Virus record (IMG/VR): IMGVR_UViG_3300030098_006365
Location: 1 to 20,278 of that record
DNA length: 20,278 bases
From: a virus
Strand: one strand, 5' to 3'
A program made the position numbers and the translations under genes. Shown in pieces: positions 1 through 9,016 of the stretch; position 1 is the first letter of the stretch, and every line of letters begins with the position of its first letter. The notes under the pieces are model-generated. The model did not search any database. It was not told where the DNA came from and worked only from the letters and a program-made list of their open reading frames with translations.

Positions 1-1980
1 CCTGTAAATTTTAGACAAGGCGGCGCGGTTCAAAAGTTTGCTGATACAAACGCAAACCGTGTCGCCGGTGATTTGTCTGGAATTTTGGAAAGCGATTTAG
101 GTAAATCTTTTCAAGAACGCCGAGATCTTTACAGCGCGTTGATCCCGCCTGTTTATGGACCGGAGGAGTTAGCTGAAGAAAAAAGGTTAACAGAAGGTCA
201 AATGTTTTTTGATCTCGCCAGAGCCGGATTAGCACTTACACAACCGGGTAAACGCTCGGAAAGCTTGGCGCAGTCGTTAGCAAGAGCCGCTCAAGACAGT
301 AAAGTATTTGAAAATATTGGTGCAAGAACCCAAAGATTAAAAGATTTAGAACTTAAGGGTAAATTAGAAGATCGTAAGGTCGATATTGCAGCTTTGTCGG
401 CAGCAGAGGCGGAAGAAACCGCTAGATTGAAAGCAAAGAGAGATTTGTCAATCAAAGGCTTAGAATATGAACCGGGTTTAGTAACAATGTTGTTAGATGG
501 CGTGCCCGTTCCAGAGTTCACTGACACAAAAATGTTCAAACGAGAAATGCGTGCGTATTCGATGGATCCGAGGTATAAAGGGCGCATCACATACCGGAAA
601 ACAGGAACGGACGTTGGATCTACCGCAAAATATACTAATTTTTATCGTCTAACAGGGGGACCGGTCCAAGACGAAAAATATGGCGAAATGCGGCCTGACA
701 TAACCATTGACGTATCCACTCCAGCGGGTCGAGCGCAAGCGGATGTTTTAGTTGAACAATACGGGTATCTGCAAGGAAAAAGACCGACTGATGGCTCTTC
801 AAAAGCAGATATTCAAACTTTCATACCTGTAGAATCGCACACACCCTTCCAAATTGGCGAAAGGAAGTTCGATGGACGGCCCGTCGCTCTTGACTTAAAT
901 GATCCAGCCGAAAGAGAGATAGCGCGAATATTAAGAGAAGACCATCGGTACCTACTCTCTGGCGATCCAAGTTTCTCTGAGTTTTCGGAAAGGGTGAGCA
1001 AGGATTACGACCAAATTTTCTTAGGGTCTAACGCAAAAGAGAAACGAGATAACTTGTTATTTGATAGCGAATTAATTGCCGCTTACGCTAACGGTACCTT
1101 AGACGAGATACAAAAATATAAAGGCACCTCAATTACAGGGCGGCAAGTAGCGGGACGGATCTTGAGTGCCGCCCAAAATGCATATCGCAAAAAGCCTGTC
1201 AAAAACGAGGAAACGGGCATTGTCGAAATGAAGTCAGAGTTGCCGGTCCCGGACAGTTTCCTCGCGGCGGTGGAAAATAGAAAAAAATTAGGTTTGGAGG
1301 TTCCTCAATTAGACCCCAATCAAAACGTTATCAGACCTCGATATGACGTAGATCCTAATTTATATCTAGACAAGCAAACTAGGTATGCAGGAGACTTGGA
1401 TTTGACTCAGTCTTATGCCTTCAACAGCGGGTTTAATCGACTCATCAACAATCTTGGAGGTCAAATAGAAAGTGTTCTGGGAGGTTTTGGTGTTGGAGGA
1501 GAACCTTTTGTTGATACGATTTATGCAGATGCAAAAATAAAACTTACTGAAAAAGCAATTTTCAGTTTGCTCCGTGCTGACAACACGGGCAAAATTTTCA
1601 AAGCGGATGTAGACAAAATAAAAGAGACTGTTCAAGATTTCCAACCAGGATTGGGTAACACACCAAGAAAAGCTTTAGCTGCGGTAGAAGAAGTCCAAAA
1701 AAGTTTGCTTAGAGGATTAGGCAAATACTACGACATTTTAAACAACCCAGAGAAATATCCTGACGGCGCAACAAGACAAGCCGCAAGAGAACAAAGTCCT
1801 TTGTTGGAAGATGTAATTGGTGAATTAGAAGCCATCAAAATTTTATTCAGGAAAAATTTAGATATCCCGTCAGGCACCGTTCAGACTAGTGGCGGGACAC
1901 CTACGGGCGGATCATCCGGCCCACCCGGACTCGGGAGTAGAAGAGGGCCAACCAAAACAATTGGAACAGGCCCGCCATGA
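1..1980 (+). CDS. Virion-associated protein, 5' end outside window (partial)
   Basis: The reading frame is open from base 1 to a TGA at 1978-1980, giving 659 visible residues. A TTG at 73 could serve as a start, but good coding sequence continues in frame to the left edge with no start or ribosome site there, so I treat the gene as truncated by the window. The protein is hydrophilic and rich in charged, probably helical sequence (Ala/Glu/Lys/Arg stretch around visible residues 90-160). It ends in a flexible Gly/Pro/Thr/Ser-rich tail of about 45 residues. No enzymatic motif is visible. The next gene starts inside its last codons (ATGA at 1977-1980), so the two are translationally coupled. Position beside a very long internal-virion-like protein suggests a structural role, which is inference only. 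Base composition is A/T-rich compared with the replication genes. Confidence 0.75.
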   Translation, partial: PVNFRQGGAVQKFADTNANRVAGDLSGILESDLGKSFQERRDLYSALIPPVYGPEELAEEKRLTEGQMFFDLARAGLALTQPGKRSESLAQSLARAAQDSKVFENIGARTQRLKDLELKGKLEDRKVDIAALSAAEAEETARLKAKRDLSIKGLEYEPGLVTMLLDGVPVPEFTDTKMFKREMRAYSMDPRYKGRITYRKTGTDVGSTAKYTNFYRLTGGPVQDEKYGEMRPDITIDVSTPAGRAQADVLVEQYGYLQGKRPTDGSSKADIQTFIPVESHTPFQIGERKFDGRPVALDLNDPAEREIARILREDHRYLLSGDPSFSEFSERVSKDYDQIFLGSNAKEKRDNLLFDSELIAAYANGTLDEIQKYKGTSITGRQVAGRILSAAQNAYRKKPVKNEETGIVEMKSELPVPDSFLAAVENRKKLGLEVPQLDPNQNVIRPRYDVDPNLYLDKQTRYAGDLDLTQSYAFNSGFNRLINNLGGQIESVLGGFGVGGEPFVDTIYADAKIKLTEKAIFSLLRADNTGKIFKADVDKIKETVQDFQPGLGNTPRKALAAVEEVQKSLLRGLGKYYDILNNPEKYPDGATRQAAREQSPLLEDVIGELEAIKILFRKNLDIPSGTVQTSGGTPTGGSSGPPGLGSRRGPTKTIGTGPP

Positions 1981-4900
1981 GTTTACAAATTAACCCCATA
2001 GATATCAGTCAAGAGGAAGTAAATTCTTATGTCGATAATTTTGGCAATGCTGCTGAAACTGCTTTAGCCAAAGAGGTTGTGTCGGTGTTTGAGCAAGACT
2101 TTGCCAAACAAATAGAAAACGATCCCAATTATTTTAATTACGATGCTCTAAGAAGTGGTACGGCAGGTATTTTTGATGATTTGGGGCAAACTGATGTAAA
2201 AAAATTAGAAAGAGCTTTGTCTGACGAAGACATTTTGACCCAGTTTACGACAGCAGAAACACCCAATTTTTTGCGAACGTTGTTTAGTGAGGCGGTAAAA
2301 GCAGCCGGTTCCACCACCGTCGGCATAAAAGCCGCAGGACAGGTAGGTAGTCGGATTATTCCCCCTGCTGTTGCAACTGGTAACCCCTTGTTAATTGGTG
2401 GGTCTTTATTAACGACAGGCGCGGCTTACGCGGTGCCTTCAGTTTTAACTTACACCGGTCTCGACTTTTTGGAAAAAAAGGCTTACGGTGAAGTCCCTGC
2501 TGTTCCCCCGTCTTTTGGACCATCTGTAGCTGCTGTCGAAACTCTTGGGTCAATGGCGGGCGGTATTTTTACACCTTGGCTTCTTCCCTCAAAATTGGAT
2601 TTGGGCTCCATTGCATTCATAAATAATTTAGCAGAGGGTCAAAAAACCCCTGCGATGGTAAATTTAATTAAATCAATAGAAAAAATAATTCCAGAGATGG
2701 GTAATGCTGCCAGAAGGATGCCAAAGACGACACTTACCGCAGAAGGTCTGGCGGCAGGGACGACTTCGATCGCGGCGGCAGGAGCAGAAAGCATTGATCC
2801 GGGAGGGACCGCCACTCGTCTAGGTTTCGAAGTTTTAGCAGGGAATATTCTCCCTATCACCTTGCTTAGAGGAGTCCCAGACATTGCAAAAGACGCCGCA
2901 GAAGCAGGATCGGCACGTTTCGGTTTCGATGCAAAACAAAAAAAAGTTTTTGAAAGAATCAATGAGATTTACGGTAAATATGCAACGGACCAAGATTATG
3001 AAAATTTAATTAAAAATTTGACTGATCCTGGAATGCGTCAAGAATTACAAGACGCTTTCCCAGGCGTAGATTTTACAGCAGGTCAAATAAGTGACAGCCC
3101 GATATTCCAAACAATTGAGGCGGCGAGAGCAAACAGAAACGAAGATTTAGATTCTTTGAGAGAGCGTAATTATAGGGCCGCTAAAGATTTTACGCTCGAT
3201 TTGATACAGGCTCTTCAATCCAAAGGTGATCAAACCAGTGTAAATTATGCCGCGAAACTACGATCTAGTTATTTTGATGATTTATTATCTTCTCGTTTGC
3301 AAAAAAATTTAGACAGATTGGCTAACGCCAACAGCCGTTTAAAATTTGCCAAATCAGATTTAGGCGGAGAGCAAGCTCTAGATAGCGTAAGTGAGTTAGG
3401 TCAATCTATGTCGAGGCTGATAAAAGATAGTTTACAACTTGCTAGGAAAGAAGAAACCAGTTTATGGAACATGGTCCCGGATGTGCCTTTATTCACACCT
3501 GGTAGAGAAGTTTTGGATATTGATACGGGAACTTATATGGTTCCTGATGAAGAAATTCCTGGATACATTGCAAAGTGGACTGAGGGATTGGGCTTTGCCA
3601 ACCAGGCAGAGGATAGGAAATTTAAAAATACGTTTGATTTGATAGACAAAATTATAAGAGAGCACCGTCTCAATCTAGGTTTAATCAAAAATAAAACAGC
3701 ACCTTTCAACCGTGATGATAGTGATTTGAAAGCAGTGACTCTCAAAGAGCTGGTGTCTTTACGAAGTGCGGTGCTCCAAGCCATGCGAAAAGAATCTGCG
3801 GGCGACGCTCCTGATAATGCATACGTGCAAAAATTATCTAGTTTTTCGCAGGATTTATTAGATGACATAGAAGAACAAGGCAAATTAATTGATCAAGAGG
3901 AAGCAATTGATGCTTTTGCTACCGCTAGAGATTTCTCGAAATCTTTAAACGATGTTTTTTATCGGTCTGTTGTGGGAAAAAGTTTCAGAAAACGAGCCAC
4001 TGGAGAAGAATTTGCGGCCCCTGAGACTTTAATGAAACAACTTGGTATAGGCGGGAGGGCCGATCTTTCTGTCGCCAGAATGCGTCAACTGAAAAACTTT
4101 GGCGAATTTATGGCAAAGCTAGATCCAATCGACGGCGATCCAAGCACAACAGGTTTCGATCCAAGTCAAGTATCAACGAGTGTGGATGGTTTACTGGAGC
4201 AATATTTAAGAACTGTAAAAAAATTAGTCGGCAAAACTACTTTTGATCCAAAAACTGGAAAAGAAATTACTCGAGTAGACCCAACCGCTTTAAGCACTTT
4301 TCGTCAAGACAACAAAGAAATATTAGAAGAATTTTTTCCTCAGTTAAATATTGATTTGGCAAATGCGGCAAGAGCGGAAAGATTATTTCAAATATTTAAC
4401 CAGAGGTCTAAAGCTACTCAGAAAAAAAGAGATTCATTGAATAAAATAACAGAATTAGCCAATTTAGAAATTTCTCCGCAAGCTTATATAAGTCAAGCAT
4501 TCAATGCAGATAATGCGGCGGTGCAATTGAAAGAACTTTTTAATTTAGGCGTCAGGTCCGGGAGACCGCAGCGGACAGCACAACGTATAGCTGAAAAAAT
4601 TGGAGAAGGTGATACAAGCGTTGAGCAAGTGGGTTTTGGTTTAAGGAATGCGATACTGGAATTTGCTTTACAAAAATCTGGAGGTGAGGGAGTCTTCAGT
4701 CCTTCAACTTTCAGACAAATTCTTTTTGACAAAATGCCAAACAGTAACGTTTCTTTGATGGATGTTGCCACACAAGGACAATTCGCTGGTCGAATTTTCA
4801 AACCAGAAGAGGCTAGTAGACTTAAATTTATGGCGGAGACTCTTGCTAAAGTTGAAAAAGCAGATAAGGCTGGGACTTTAGTTGATGATACCGTCCTCGA

Positions 4901-5525
4901 ACAATTTGGTGCATTCAGAGATTTGTATACTAGATTTCTTGGTGCTATCGGTGGTAGTCAAGCCTATCAAGTTTTGCCAGGCACCGGTAGCGCGGCCTCT
5001 TTGCAATTCGGGTCAGCAGGGGTTAGATACGCACAAGAGATTTTTAATGAAATGCCACAAGCCAAAAAAATGGATATGTTAGACGCGTTATTCACTGACC
5101 CAGACATTGTTGCTACGCTCTTACTCCGTCCAAAAACAAATGAGCAAGCCGCAGAACAAACCAATAGAGTAATACAATTTTTGGAGAAAAAAGGTTTCAG
5201 CATTCCTTTCCAATTACAGCCAGAATTTATAAGAGAAGCCGGAGAACCGGGAGCTGATCCCGCGACGGAAGAACGTCTAGAGAATTTACCTGAAGAGCAA
5301 AAACGAAATTTGAGCGAAAGGTTTCAAGCCAGCGCAGAACTTCCCACTCCGCGCACGGCTCCTGCACCTATGCCCGCGCCGACACTAGCGGTTGCGCCAC
5401 AAGTTACACCACCTTCGCAGCCCGTCAACCGGGCTAGGTTCGCAGCAATGTTTCCAAACGATCCAATGAGTGCTTTGATACGCCAACAATCCGCCCAGCA
5501 GGGGATTGGCTCCCTAATGGGATAA
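1977..5525 (+). CDS. Very large internal virion / DNA-ejection-like protein
   Basis: ATG at 1977 overlaps the upstream stop (ATGA). The 1182-residue product has an acidic N-terminus. A region of hydrophobic and small residues follows at about 100-190, including a Gly/Ala/Leu/Thr stretch near 135-160 that could insert in a membrane. A long helical middle is rich in Asp, Leu, Arg and Gln, and a Pro/Ala-rich linker spans about 1120-1150. The C-terminus ends with the segment FPNDPMSALI and a Gln-rich tail. I recognise this tail type from large virion proteins of marine podovirus-like phages. Very large proteins that are helical with one hydrophobic region are typical of ejection proteins such as T7 gp16. 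No lytic transglycosylase motif is evident, so the ejection role is inferred from size, layout and the neighbouring virion gene. It could also be a tail-fibre-associated or core protein. Confidence 0.7.
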   Translation: MSLQINPIDISQEEVNSYVDNFGNAAETALAKEVVSVFEQDFAKQIENDPNYFNYDALRSGTAGIFDDLGQTDVKKLERALSDEDILTQFTTAETPNFLRTLFSEAVKAAGSTTVGIKAAGQVGSRIIPPAVATGNPLLIGGSLLTTGAAYAVPSVLTYTGLDFLEKKAYGEVPAVPPSFGPSVAAVETLGSMAGGIFTPWLLPSKLDLGSIAFINNLAEGQKTPAMVNLIKSIEKIIPEMGNAARRMPKTTLTAEGLAAGTTSIAAAGAESIDPGGTATRLGFEVLAGNILPITLLRGVPDIAKDAAEAGSARFGFDAKQKKVFERINEIYGKYATDQDYENLIKNLTDPGMRQELQDAFPGVDFTAGQISDSPIFQTIEAARANRNEDLDSLRERNYRAAKDFTLDLIQALQSKGDQTSVNYAAKLRSSYFDDLLSSRLQKNLDRLANANSRLKFAKSDLGGEQALDSVSELGQSMSRLIKDSLQLARKEETSLWNMVPDVPLFTPGREVLDIDTGTYMVPDEEIPGYIAKWTEGLGFANQAEDRKFKNTFDLIDKIIREHRLNLGLIKNKTAPFNRDDSDLKAVTLKELVSLRSAVLQAMRKESAGDAPDNAYVQKLSSFSQDLLDDIEEQGKLIDQEEAIDAFATARDFSKSLNDVFYRSVVGKSFRKRATGEEFAAPETLMKQLGIGGRADLSVARMRQLKNFGEFMAKLDPIDGDPSTTGFDPSQVSTSVDGLLEQYLRTVKKLVGKTTFDPKTGKEITRVDPTALSTFRQDNKEILEEFFPQLNIDLANAARAERLFQIFNQRSKATQKKRDSLNKITELANLEISPQAYISQAFNADNAAVQLKELFNLGVRSGRPQRTAQRIAEKIGEGDTSVEQVGFGLRNAILEFALQKSGGEGVFSPSTFRQILFDKMPNSNVSLMDVATQGQFAGRIFKPEEASRLKFMAETLAKVEKADKAGTLVDDTVLEQFGAFRDLYTRFLGAIGGSQAYQVLPGTGSAASLQFGSAGVRYAQEIFNEMPQAKKMDMLDALFTDPDIVATLLLRPKTNEQAAEQTNRVIQFLEKKGFSIPFQLQPEFIREAGEPGADPATEERLENLPEEQKRNLSERFQASAELPTPRTAPAPMPAPTLAVAPQVTPPSQPVNRARFAAMFPNDPMSALIRQQSAQQGIGSLMG

Positions 5526-5529
5526 AGTC

Positions 5530-6081
5530 ATGTTAGGCGAGCTGATGGCGATAACATCAGCCATATCAGCAATTAATCAAACTATATCCACCTTTAAAGA
5601 AGGCAGGGCCAATGCTCAAGAGGCTGCTGCACTCTTAGGAAAGTTTAGTAACACCGCTCAAAAACTCGATGACTGGGAAAAAAAGAAAAAACTCAAACGG
5701 CCTTTGACCCCCAAAGAGGCGATGGATCTCTCTATAAAACGTCGAGAAATCAAGGCGGTAGAGACGAAAATTAAAGACCACCTCATGATGTCTGGGATGT
5801 CCGATGTTTGGAAAGAGGCGGAGCGCATACGCAAGCAATCGGAAAAAGATCATCAGCAGTACCTTAAAGATATACACAAAAAGCGTAAAATACGCCAACA
5901 AAAAATGAAGGATCGCCTTGCTGTTCTTTTTATAATTTTTTCTATAGCCTTTGTAGGTTGGGCGGGTTGGTATGTTTACGAAGAAGTCATGGAGCGAAGA
6001 CTTGATTCCGCTAAACAACGACTCGAGCAAGCAAAAGAGAGACAGCGTAATCTACGAAAATGTGGACGCTACAAATGTTAG
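5530..6081 (+). CDS. Single-pass membrane protein of the virion gene cluster
   Basis: ATG at 5530 lies four bases after the previous stop and no strong ribosome site is visible, suggesting coupling. The 183-residue protein has an amphipathic Ala/Ile-rich N-terminus (1-45) and a highly basic middle with a Trp near 50. The motif MSGMSDVWKEAERIRKQ at about 87-103 is followed by one strong transmembrane segment at about 130-150 (LAVLFIIFSIAFVGWAGW) and a coiled, Arg/Gln-rich tail ending with two Cys. I recognise this general form (helical N-terminus, conserved Trp region, late helix) from unnamed proteins near virion genes in marine phages, but no function is known to me. Its TAG stop is immediately followed by the stop codon of the convergent helicase. 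A small holin or tail-assembly role is possible but unsupported. Confidence 0.75.
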   Translation: MLGELMAITSAISAINQTISTFKEGRANAQEAAALLGKFSNTAQKLDDWEKKKKLKRPLTPKEAMDLSIKRREIKAVETKIKDHLMMSGMSDVWKEAERIRKQSEKDHQQYLKDIHKKRKIRQQKMKDRLAVLFIIFSIAFVGWAGWYVYEEVMERRLDSAKQRLEQAKERQRNLRKCGRYKC

Positions 6082-7548
6082 TTACATGAGCCACGTTTTT
6101 GCGTCTTCACCAAGCACTTCACTCGCTAAATTAATCTTGTTGCGTAAAGCTTTCAAAATCTTTTCATCGATCGTACCTGGAGTCACTAAGTCAATGTAGG
6201 TGACTTTGTTAGTTTGACCAATGCGATGGGCCCGGTCCTCAGATTGTAACCGTATTTCAAGGTCGTAATTATTACTGTAGTAGACTACAGTTTTGGCCGC
6301 AGTCAGGGTAATGCCGTATCCGCCGGTTCTGGGTTGGCCCACAAAAAACTGCAAAGGATTCTCAGGATCTTGGAACTTTTGAATGATTTCTTGCCGTTCA
6401 TCTTGCGGCGTTTCCCCATAATAAGTTGCGACCGATTCGGGCCCAAACCGGTCGCGCAAGGCATCTGCAATTTGTTGGATGTCATGCGTATATGACGCCC
6501 AAATAATTGCTTTGCCCTGAAGCTCGTCCACCACGCTCATCAACTCAGTAAGTCGATTGCTCGGAAGGACTTGAATGTCTCCATCGTCGGGAGCCAAGAA
6601 CCCACAACAAATCTGCTGTAAACGCATGATTTGGGTCAACACACTTGCTGTCGTAGACAGCTCGCCATTTTCGAATTGCGTCAACGCCAGCTTCTTCATT
6701 TGGTTATACATTTTCATTTGTTGCGGCGTAAGAGTCACGTCCCGCCGAACATACACTTTGTCCGGTAAATCCAAACAATCTTCTTTCAACACTCGAGTAC
6801 TGAATTTATCTAGTTTTTCGCTCAATTCGTCGAGCTTGCGGTAGCCTACAATCTGGTTGAACTGCCGGGGTCCCATGTTACGACGCTGTACGTTTGCGTA
6901 CCTGCCTTGAAAGGCGTAATAACTCGTAAAACCAAGACAGGCAGACTCCAAGAACTCACACTGACTGAACAAGTCCATCGGTGATTTTGTAATGGGCGAC
7001 CCGGTCAAAATGCGTCGGTACTTGGCTTTGCGGCGCAGACTCACAATGTTAAACGTTCTTTTCGCACCCCGGTTCTTAATGTTGGTGCTTTCGTCAACGA
7101 TCACCATATTGTTTTCGTTGTTCTCGAGAAAAATCTCTGCAAACTCAATTGCTTTGTTTGTGCTCAATCCTTCCACATTCATTGCAAGTATTTTAAGGCC
7201 ATAAAAAAATTCAAAGGTCAGCTCCTCAAACTCTTTCAAAAACGTCTTTGTGTGATTTGGTTGCCATCGTAAAAGTTTACGGTCAATCCTTTCGGGCAAG
7301 TGAGCCGGAATTTCCGATTTAAGCCAATTATCGAACACGCCTTTGGGCGCAATAATTAAAACGGCATCGACCAACCCTGTTTCATGGAGCACGGCCATGT
7401 TGTCGATCGCTACTTTTGTTTTGCCAGTGCCCATCTCCATAAAAAGTGCATGGCTTTTTTCTCGCCAGGACCTCTCAAGTGCTGTACGCTGATGGTCGAA
7501 GGGTTGGGTTTTAAATTCGTAATTAACTTTGTCCGTAATAAAATTCAT
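6082..7548 (-). CDS. SNF2-type superfamily 2 DNA helicase/translocase
   Basis: The 488-residue product has the full helicase set. Motif I is MEMGTGKTKVA (37-47), Ia is APKGVFDNW (67-75), II is VDESTNIKN (151-159) and III is LTGSPITKSP (181-190). The C-terminal lobe carries PRTGGYGITLTAA and the motif VI signature QSEDRAHRIGQ. The RAHRIGQ form is diagnostic of SNF2/Rad54-like ATPases. Motif II reads DEST instead of the usual DEAH. The enzyme is expected to use ATP to translocate on double-stranded DNA, for replication, recombination or branch migration. The start is ATG at 7546-7548 with an AAGGG-type ribosome site just upstream on the minus strand (7553-7558). It is the only clear minus-strand gene, divergent from the replication operon and convergent with the virion operon. 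No nuclease domain is fused to it. Confidence 0.95.
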   Translation of the reverse strand: MNFITDKVNYEFKTQPFDHQRTALERSWREKSHALFMEMGTGKTKVAIDNMAVLHETGLVDAVLIIAPKGVFDNWLKSEIPAHLPERIDRKLLRWQPNHTKTFLKEFEELTFEFFYGLKILAMNVEGLSTNKAIEFAEIFLENNENNMVIVDESTNIKNRGAKRTFNIVSLRRKAKYRRILTGSPITKSPMDLFSQCEFLESACLGFTSYYAFQGRYANVQRRNMGPRQFNQIVGYRKLDELSEKLDKFSTRVLKEDCLDLPDKVYVRRDVTLTPQQMKMYNQMKKLALTQFENGELSTTASVLTQIMRLQQICCGFLAPDDGDIQVLPSNRLTELMSVVDELQGKAIIWASYTHDIQQIADALRDRFGPESVATYYGETPQDERQEIIQKFQDPENPLQFFVGQPRTGGYGITLTAAKTVVYYSNNYDLEIRLQSEDRAHRIGQTNKVTYIDLVTPGTIDEKILKALRNKINLASEVLGEDAKTWLM

Positions 7549-7634
7549 AAAAACCCTTGACTGTGAGAGGATATGAGATAATATCAGTTTTTCCCAAGGG
7601 GCGAAAGCCTTTAATCAACGAAGCGAGGTACATA
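7549..7634. promoter_or_regulatory. Divergent promoter region between SNF2 helicase and replication operon
   Basis: On the plus strand TTGACT (7557-7562) and TAATAT (7573-7578) are spaced by 16 bases, a fair sigma-70-type match. It would start transcription about 50 bases before the 7635 gene. On the minus strand a TATTAT -10 box lies in the palindromic GATATTATC/GATAATATC, with a weak TTTCGC 17 bases upstream, which could serve the helicase. The two -10 boxes overlap, so firing in the two directions would be mutually exclusive. A small hairpin (GGC, GAAA loop, GCC) lies in the plus-strand leader near 7600. These calls rest on reading by eye. Confidence 0.5.
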
Positions 7635-8225
7635 ATGAACGATACATTGATTGACGCACACAAACAAATATCCGGTTTTTTTGAGCCAGAATCTCCAAAG
7701 GTAGAACAAGTTGGCAACAACGAGGTTGCCGCTATCGCCGATCTTTGTAAGCGAGCGAATGAGAAGAAGGAGCTGATTACGAAGATGGAGGAAGAGCTGA
7801 AGCAGTTAAAAAAGGAGCTGCTTACAATCACCGACGAAGACATTCCCGATACCATGACAGAAATCGGCGTGTCAGAGTACAAGCTCATCGACGGAAGCTC
7901 CGTCACCTTAAAACCCACCTACGGCGCACATATCAGCGAGGCCAACAAAGAAGAAGCTTTCCAGTGGTTACGCGACAACAAATGCGACGACATTATCAAG
8001 AATACGGTGTCCGTTCAATTTGGTCGCGAGGAAGACGAAAAAGCTTTGGCTTTCAAGGAGCTTGTAAAGGAACAGAAATACGAACCCGAGCAAGTTACCA
8101 AAATTCATCCTCAAACATTGGTTGCGTTTATCAAAGAACGCATCGAGAAGGGGTTGGAAATACCAAACAATTTGTTCGGAGTTTGGGCCGGACAACGAGC
8201 AGTCATCAAGAAGGGGGACAAGTAA
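7635..8225 (+). CDS. Conserved phage protein with coiled coil, upstream of SSB-like gene
   Basis: I choose ATG at 7635 (196 residues), preceded by AGCGAGG. The frame is open to a TTG at 7557, but that TTG is part of the likely -35 box, so the longer form is improbable. A charged coiled-coil stretch lies at about 35-65 (Lys/Glu/Leu heptads around MEEELKQLKKELL). A compact alpha/beta-looking region follows (GVSEYKLIDGSSVTLKP at 78-94), then a Lys/Glu-rich C-terminal half with WLRDNK (111-116) and a final segment around LFGVWAG. No catalytic motif is seen. It sits two bases upstream of the probable ssDNA-binding protein gene, apparently as the first gene of the replication transcript, so a role as replication accessory or nuclease inhibitor is plausible but unproven. 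Confidence 0.8.
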   Translation: MNDTLIDAHKQISGFFEPESPKVEQVGNNEVAAIADLCKRANEKKELITKMEEELKQLKKELLTITDEDIPDTMTEIGVSEYKLIDGSSVTLKPTYGAHISEANKEEAFQWLRDNKCDDIIKNTVSVQFGREEDEKALAFKELVKEQKYEPEQVTKIHPQTLVAFIKERIEKGLEIPNNLFGVWAGQRAVIKKGDK

Positions 8226-8227
8226 TC

Positions 8228-8977
8228 ATGGCAAAAGATATCCAAGAAAAGCAAACTGGAGAGGTGGCATTGGCGGCAATGTTCGAGGAAGCGGTCAACG
8301 ATGAAAATCTTGGCGCAGAGGATTTAGCTCTTCCGTTTCTTAAAATATATTCCGGGCAAGAAGATTTTGAAATCGACGGCAAGAAAGGTGACCTTTTTAA
8401 TACGGTCACTAACGCCGTGTACCCAGGTGCGGAAGGGGTTCGCGTAATTTTTTGTGCTTATCAGAAGCGGTTCATCGAGTGGGCACCAAGGGGTTCGGGC
8501 ACTGGAGCACCGGTCAACATTTTTGAGCCCCATGAAGAAAGGCCAAAAACTGAAAGAGACCCCGACACCAACAAAGACATGGTGGTGCAAGGCAATGGCA
8601 ACTACATTGAGGAGACTCATCAACATTTTTGCCTTGTATTAAGTGACGACGGCACGGCGGACAACGTGTTGGTCATAATGAAAGGCACGCAGTTGAAAAA
8701 AAGTCGAAAGCTCAATTCGATGTTGACGTCTCAAAAAATGAAGGGCAAAGACGGTGTTTATACGCCGGCACGGTTTTGTTACGTCTGCAACCTAAAAACT
8801 GTGCGCGAAGAAAACGCCAAAGGCAATTGGCATGGTTTTGAGGTGTCCATCGAAGGTCCGGTTCAAGAAGCGGATTTATTCCAACAGGCTAAAAGCTTTC
8901 ACGAAAGCATCACAGCCGGTGACATTAATATTAAACACGAAAGTGATGAGGTGCAGGAAGAAAAGCACGCATTCTAA
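8228..8977 (+). CDS. Probable single-stranded DNA-binding protein
   Basis: ATG at 8228 follows an AAGGGGG ribosome site slightly far upstream. The frame is open to 7964, but that part lies inside the previous gene. The 249-residue product has the pattern LPFLKIYSGQ (35-44), GKKGDLFNT (51-59) and a beta-strand-rich core with VIFCAYQKRFIEWAPRG (73-89). A region with two Cys follows (RFCYVCNL), and the tail is acidic with a final Phe. I associate the YQKRFIEWAPRG pattern with phage proteins predicted to bind ssDNA. The acidic tail ending in Phe resembles that of T7 gp2.5, where the tail recruits replication partners. Its place directly before the primase supports this. The assignment is by pattern and context only, and an OB fold has not been shown. 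Confidence 0.6.
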   Translation: MAKDIQEKQTGEVALAAMFEEAVNDENLGAEDLALPFLKIYSGQEDFEIDGKKGDLFNTVTNAVYPGAEGVRVIFCAYQKRFIEWAPRGSGTGAPVNIFEPHEERPKTERDPDTNKDMVVQGNGNYIEETHQHFCLVLSDDGTADNVLVIMKGTQLKKSRKLNSMLTSQKMKGKDGVYTPARFCYVCNLKTVREENAKGNWHGFEVSIEGPVQEADLFQQAKSFHESITAGDINIKHESDEVQEEKHAF

Positions 8978-8983
8978 TTCACG

Positions 8984-9005
8984 GGGGCCGCTAGGCCCCT
9001 TTTTT
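8984..9005 (+). terminator. Rho-independent terminator after SSB-like gene
   Basis: GGGGCC (8984-8989), loop GCTA, GGCCCC (8994-8999), then six T (9000-9005). Outer CACG/CGTG (8980-8983 and 9006-9009) extends the dyad around the T run. It begins seven bases after the stop of the SSB-like gene and ends only 11 bases before the primase start, with the primase ribosome site at its edge. It probably sets a high SSB-to-primase ratio by partial read-through. Confidence 0.9.
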
Positions 9006-9016
9006 CGTGAGGTATT

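Noticed and set aside
73-75. TTG start for the first virion gene
   Set aside because: The frame remains open and protein-like to base 1 and there is no ribosome site before 73, so the gene most likely begins outside the window.
7557-7634. N-terminal extension of the 7635 gene from TTG 7557
   Set aside because: The TTG is part of the probable -35 box, the stretch overlaps the helicase ribosome site, and ATG 7635 has its own ribosome site.
7964-8227. Extension of the SSB-like frame upstream to 7964
   Set aside because: It lies out of frame inside the previous gene, with Arg/Gly-rich unstructured sequence. ATG 8228 fits better.
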